Positions 5,347-8,245 of a stretch of 8,245 nt of DNA are shown in pieces (position 1 is the first letter of the stretch; the number at the start of each line of letters is the position of its first letter). This DNA comes from Chloroflexota bacterium (GTDB taxonomy: Bacteria > Chloroflexota > Anaerolineae > J102): assembly GCA_013152695.1 (NCBI GenBank), contig JAADFV010000067.1:1-8245 (forward strand), in the 5' to 3' direction. The position numbers and the translations under genes were made by a program. Under the pieces are notes generated by a model that saw only the letters and a list, made by a program, of their open reading frames with translations, had not been told where the DNA came from and made no database searches.

Positions 5347-6348
5347 ATGAAGCTACATCGGCATCCTTCCAGCCCTATTCTTACCCCCAATCCCGAACAG
5401 ACCTGGGAATCAGGAGCAGTGTTCAATCCCGGCGCCACCCGCGGTCCCGATGGTCAAATCTACTTGCTCTATCGTGCTGTCAATTCCGCCTACACCCGCT
5501 TTCCCGACCGCCATGGCTATGATAATTATGTCTCTAGTATTGGCTGTGCGAGCAGTGAGGATGGAATACATTTTTCACGATTCCCATATCCTGTCATAGC
5601 GCCCAGCGAGACGTACGAACGTTACGGCTGCGAGGATCCCCGTGTTAGCCGGGTCAATTTCGTTGACCATCCCCTTTACCTGATTACCTACACCGCCCTA
5701 AGTACCCCGGCCTTTTCCGGGCAGGGTGACCGTGTGGCATTGGCCTCTACTGAGGACTTTCGTACATTTCAGAAGCACGGAATTATTATTCCTGAACTGC
5801 AAAACAAGGATACGGTGATCTTCCCAGAGCTCGTTGCCGGTCGTGTTGCGATGCTCCATCGCGTGATGCCCGATATTCAGATCGTCTATCTCGATAGCCT
5901 CGACGCCCTCATGTCACCGGACGAGGAATTCTGGCGTAAGTATCGTGCTAATCTGCATAATTTTGTCGTTATGCGCCCCACCTTCGAGTGGGAAAGCGAT
6001 AAAATTGGGGGGGGATGTCCTCCGATCAAAACCGAGAAGGGCTGGCTCTTCATTTACCACGCCAAGGATGACAAGGGAATCTACCGCGTTGGTGCTGCCC
6101 TGCTTGACCTTGATGCCCCAGATCGAGTCATTGCCCGTTCTCCCATCCCTATTCTCGAACCGGAAACGGACTACGAGCGCTTTGGCGATGTCGATAATGT
6201 CGTTTTCCCCCAGGGCGCTGTCGTGATCGAGGACATACTCTACATCTATTATGGGGCAGCCGACAAAGTCTGTGGTCTGGCTACCGCCCCCCTGGCCGAG
6301 CTCGTCGACTTTGTTGCTCAGTTCAGCCACCTATCTCTCGAACTCTAA
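5347..6348 (+). CDS. GH130 beta-mannoside phosphorylase or beta-mannosidase
   Basis: This 333-residue cytoplasmic enzyme has the five-bladed-propeller signature of GH130 and no signal peptide. Motifs in order are FNPGATRGPDGQIYLLYRA (26-44), CEDPRV (95-100) with Asp97 as the likely catalytic proton donor, KDTVIFPELV and LHR (154-172), KIGGGCPPIKTEKGWLFIYHA (split: KIGGG 219-223, CPPIK 224-228, GWLFIYH 232-238), and YERFGDVDNVVFPQG (276-290). Known members phosphorolyse beta-1,4- or beta-1,2-mannosides (for example Man-Glc, Man-GlcNAc) to mannose-1-phosphate; one clade hydrolyses beta-1,2-mannosides instead. The basic residues Arg43, Arg172 and Lys219 look compatible with phosphate binding, which favours a phosphorylase, but an alignment is needed to place them. 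ATG 5347 has GGAG at 5334-5337. The transporter upstream and the alpha-mannosidase downstream support mannoside breakdown. Confidence 0.88.
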   Translation: MKLHRHPSSPILTPNPEQTWESGAVFNPGATRGPDGQIYLLYRAVNSAYTRFPDRHGYDNYVSSIGCASSEDGIHFSRFPYPVIAPSETYERYGCEDPRVSRVNFVDHPLYLITYTALSTPAFSGQGDRVALASTEDFRTFQKHGIIIPELQNKDTVIFPELVAGRVAMLHRVMPDIQIVYLDSLDALMSPDEEFWRKYRANLHNFVVMRPTFEWESDKIGGGCPPIKTEKGWLFIYHAKDDKGIYRVGAALLDLDAPDRVIARSPIPILEPETDYERFGDVDNVVFPQGAVVIEDILYIYYGAADKVCGLATAPLAELVDFVAQFSHLSLEL

Positions 6349-6373
6349 ATCTCCAGCCTCCAAGCAACGTCTT

Positions 6374-6392
6374 GAGGAGTGATTTTCACCTC
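6374..6392 (+). other. Weak bulged hairpin between GH130 and GH38
   Basis: GTGA (6379-6382) pairs with TCAC (6386-6389) over a TTT loop, and GAG (6374-6376) pairs with CTC (6390-6392) across a two-base bulge. The structure is small and has no adjoining T tract. It may slightly modulate expression between two co-transcribed genes, or it may be chance. Confidence 0.2.
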
Positions 6393-6421
6393 ATTGGAAT
6401 CTTTTCCTTCAGGAAAGTACC

Positions 6422-8245
6422 ATGCATCAAATCCGACTCACCGAAGCTAAAATTACCCGACGCCTTGAACTGATCAGCGGCTTTGTCTATTCACGTCGCC
6501 AGCCTCTTCCTCCCTTTCGCTTTCATGCCGGTGAGGAGGCACTGGTGGATAAAACAGTCGCTGATCAGGAGTGGCCCGTTATTGTAGCCGGCTCCTGCTG
6601 GGGGCAACCGCGTCAAAGCTTCACCATGCGTACGACCTTTACTGTCCCGGAGGGCTGGCAGTCACCAGTAGCCTTGTTTCTGCCCCTGGGCAGCACCCAT
6701 GAATTCGTCAGTCCCGAAGCCCTGGCCTATCTCGACGGTCAGGCATATCAAGGTGTCAACGCCTACCATCAGGAAATCCTTCTGCCGCAAGAGGTGCAGG
6801 ATAATCGCCCCCATCTCCTCGCCCTGCATGGATGGGTTGGCTTCGGTGAAATTCCTGTCGTGATGGGGCAACCAGAGATTGTCACTATCCATCAGCCCAC
6901 CCGCGCCTTTGTCGCCACGGCGCGTGTGGCCCTGGGCGTGCTCAAAGAATTGGACCAGCAAAATCCCATCCGCATCGCTCTCCTTAATGCTCTGGACGAC
7001 GCATTTCGCCTTGTTGATTTACGGCAGCCGGGGGATGAACGATTCTACGCCAGCATTGCCCCAGCTTTGGCACGGCTCCAACAAAAAATCGAACAAGCCG
7101 GACCCCCTCTCGATGTGGACATTGTTGCCAGCGGTCACGCGCACATCGATGTCGCCTGGCTCTGGCCCCTGGCGCAAACACGCCACAAAGCGGCGCGTAG
7201 CTTCAGCACTGTCCTCCGCCTTATGGAAGAATTCCCAGACCTCCATTTTACGCAAAGCCAACCCCAGCTCTACCAATTCATTGCAGAAGACTACCCCGAC
7301 CTTTTCGCCGAGATCCGGCAACGGGTGAGCGAAGGGCGCTGGGAGGTGACGGGAGGTATGTGGGTCGAGCCCGATGTCAATATCACAGGGGCCGAATCCC
7401 TGGTGCGGCAACTTTTGCTGGGCCGGCGCTATTTCCGCGAGCACTTCGGCGAGGCAGAAACACCCATTCTCTGGCTTCCTGACACCTTCGGCTTTCCCTG
7501 GTCTTTGCCCCAATTGATCAAACAGGCCGGGCTCAAGTACTTCATGACGATCAAAATCACCTGGAATCAATACAACCGCTTTCCCTACCAAAGCTTTTGG
7601 TGGCAAGGGCTGGATGGCAGCAAAGTCCTGACGCACTTCATCACCACCGTGGATCGGCGCGGCCATGCCACCTACAATGGTGACCTCTCCCCTCAACAGA
7701 TCATGGGAACCTGGCAAAATTATGACCAAAAAGACTTGCACCGGGAACTGCTTACGGCCTACGGCTATGGTGATGGCGGCGGCGGCCCCACCCGCGAAAT
7801 GTTAGAAAATAGCCAGCGCCTGGCCCATCATGCGGGAGCACCACGCCTGCGTCAAGGCACAGCGCACGAATTTTTCCAGAACCTGGAAACCCAAGCTGGA
7901 GACAAGTTGCCGCGCTGGAACGGCGAGCTTTATCTTGAGTACCATCGCGGAACCTACACCAGCCAGGCTCGCAACAAACGTGCCAATCGCAAAAGTGAAT
8001 TCTTGCTACACGACGCAGAGTTTCTTGCCGCCTGGGCAGCCACTCTCAGCGATTTCAAATATCCTCATGACAAACTTACCTACGTCTGGAAACTCCTCTG
8101 CCTGAATCAATTCCACGACATCCTCCCTGGCTCCTCGATCAGCAGCGTCTATGATGAGAGCCTGAGCCAGTATGCCGCGATCACATCCCTGGCAGAAGAA
8201 ATCAAAAGCCAGGCGCTGGAGGCCCTTGCCCAAATGCTGCCCGAT
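6422..8245 (+). CDS. GH38 alpha-mannosidase, 3' end outside window
   Basis: The frame is open from ATG 6422 to the right edge, giving 608 residues and no stop; full-length Ams1-like members have roughly 1000, so about 400 residues are probably missing. Residues 1 to about 230 form the N-terminal beta-rich domain of that subgroup. The GH38 catalytic domain starts near SGHAHIDVAWLWP. By comparison with family members, His241 and Asp243 bind zinc, Asp354 in LPDTFGFPWS is the nucleophile and a zinc ligand, and His565 in LNQFHD is the fourth ligand. The middle domain is represented by YHRGTYTSQARNKRANRK. All key residues are present, so the enzyme should be active on alpha-mannosides. There is no signal peptide, so it acts in the cytoplasm on imported sugars. 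AGGAA (6411-6415) lies six bases before the start. It lies 73 bases after GH130, presumably in one operon. Confidence 0.95.
   Translation, partial: MHQIRLTEAKITRRLELISGFVYSRRQPLPPFRFHAGEEALVDKTVADQEWPVIVAGSCWGQPRQSFTMRTTFTVPEGWQSPVALFLPLGSTHEFVSPEALAYLDGQAYQGVNAYHQEILLPQEVQDNRPHLLALHGWVGFGEIPVVMGQPEIVTIHQPTRAFVATARVALGVLKELDQQNPIRIALLNALDDAFRLVDLRQPGDERFYASIAPALARLQQKIEQAGPPLDVDIVASGHAHIDVAWLWPLAQTRHKAARSFSTVLRLMEEFPDLHFTQSQPQLYQFIAEDYPDLFAEIRQRVSEGRWEVTGGMWVEPDVNITGAESLVRQLLLGRRYFREHFGEAETPILWLPDTFGFPWSLPQLIKQAGLKYFMTIKITWNQYNRFPYQSFWWQGLDGSKVLTHFITTVDRRGHATYNGDLSPQQIMGTWQNYDQKDLHRELLTAYGYGDGGGGPTREMLENSQRLAHHAGAPRLRQGTAHEFFQNLETQAGDKLPRWNGELYLEYHRGTYTSQARNKRANRKSEFLLHDAEFLAAWAATLSDFKYPHDKLTYVWKLLCLNQFHDILPGSSISSVYDESLSQYAAITSLAEEIKSQALEALAQMLPD

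Noticed and set aside
5914..6330. Leftward 138-codon open frame inside the GH130 gene
   Set aside because: It lies entirely antisense to conserved GH130 motifs and has no independent support.
7019..7741. Leftward 240-codon open frame inside the alpha-mannosidase
   Set aside because: The + strand frame carries unmistakable GH38 motifs with all catalytic residues; the opposite frame is a by-product of GC-rich codon use and matches no family I recognise.
1..8245. CRISPR array, transposase, integrase or defence genes
   Set aside because: No regularly spaced repeats, no transposase motifs and no phage or defence domains were seen. The coding content is a conventional sugar-utilisation operon.

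Overview
The window carries one co-directional (+ strand) sugar-uptake and glycoside-degradation locus. In order it holds a GntR/LacI hybrid regulator of the AraR type, a lipoprotein sugar-binding protein, two ABC permeases, a GH130 beta-mannoside phosphorylase/hydrolase and a GH38 alpha-mannosidase that runs off the right edge. The binding protein has a lipobox followed by a long Ala/Pro/Glu/Gln linker, the base composition is moderately GC-rich, and most start codons have Shine-Dalgarno (SD) sites. That style is common in Chloroflexota (Anaerolineae/Caldilineae-like bacteria). The taxonomic assignment is inference only, because no marker gene is present.

Layout. Positions 1-93 may be the tail of an upstream gene, followed by a hairpin at 115-148. 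Positions 149-404 have no gene but hold a long CTAG-rich dyad at 265-318. A consensus sigma-70-type promoter (405-433) and an AraR-like palindrome (447-456) precede the regulator (481-1641). A 310-base gap follows with several hairpins, a perfect SD in front of a three-codon ORF, and a possible promoter. Then come the binding protein (1952-3361), a strong hairpin at 3379-3414, two permeases overlapping by 13 bases (3437-4330 and 4318-5217), GH130 (5347-6348) and GH38 (6422 to the edge).

How it works together (inference from families and gene order). The lipoprotein captures a mannose-containing oligosaccharide outside the cell and the two permeases import it. The ATPase is not in the window and is probably a shared MsmK/UgpC-type subunit encoded elsewhere. 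Neither enzyme has a signal peptide, so degradation should be cytoplasmic: GH38 trims alpha-linked mannose, and GH130 cleaves a beta-mannosidic linkage, probably by phosphorolysis to mannose-1-phosphate. The pair would suit N-glycan-type or other mixed alpha/beta-mannosides. The regulator probably senses a sugar from this pathway and represses its own promoter through the 447-456 palindrome.

The genes belong to known families. The less ordinary content is regulatory: the reuse of an arabinose-repressor-type operator at a mannoside locus, the unexplained structured DNA at 206-318, and the leader-like region at 1695-1882.
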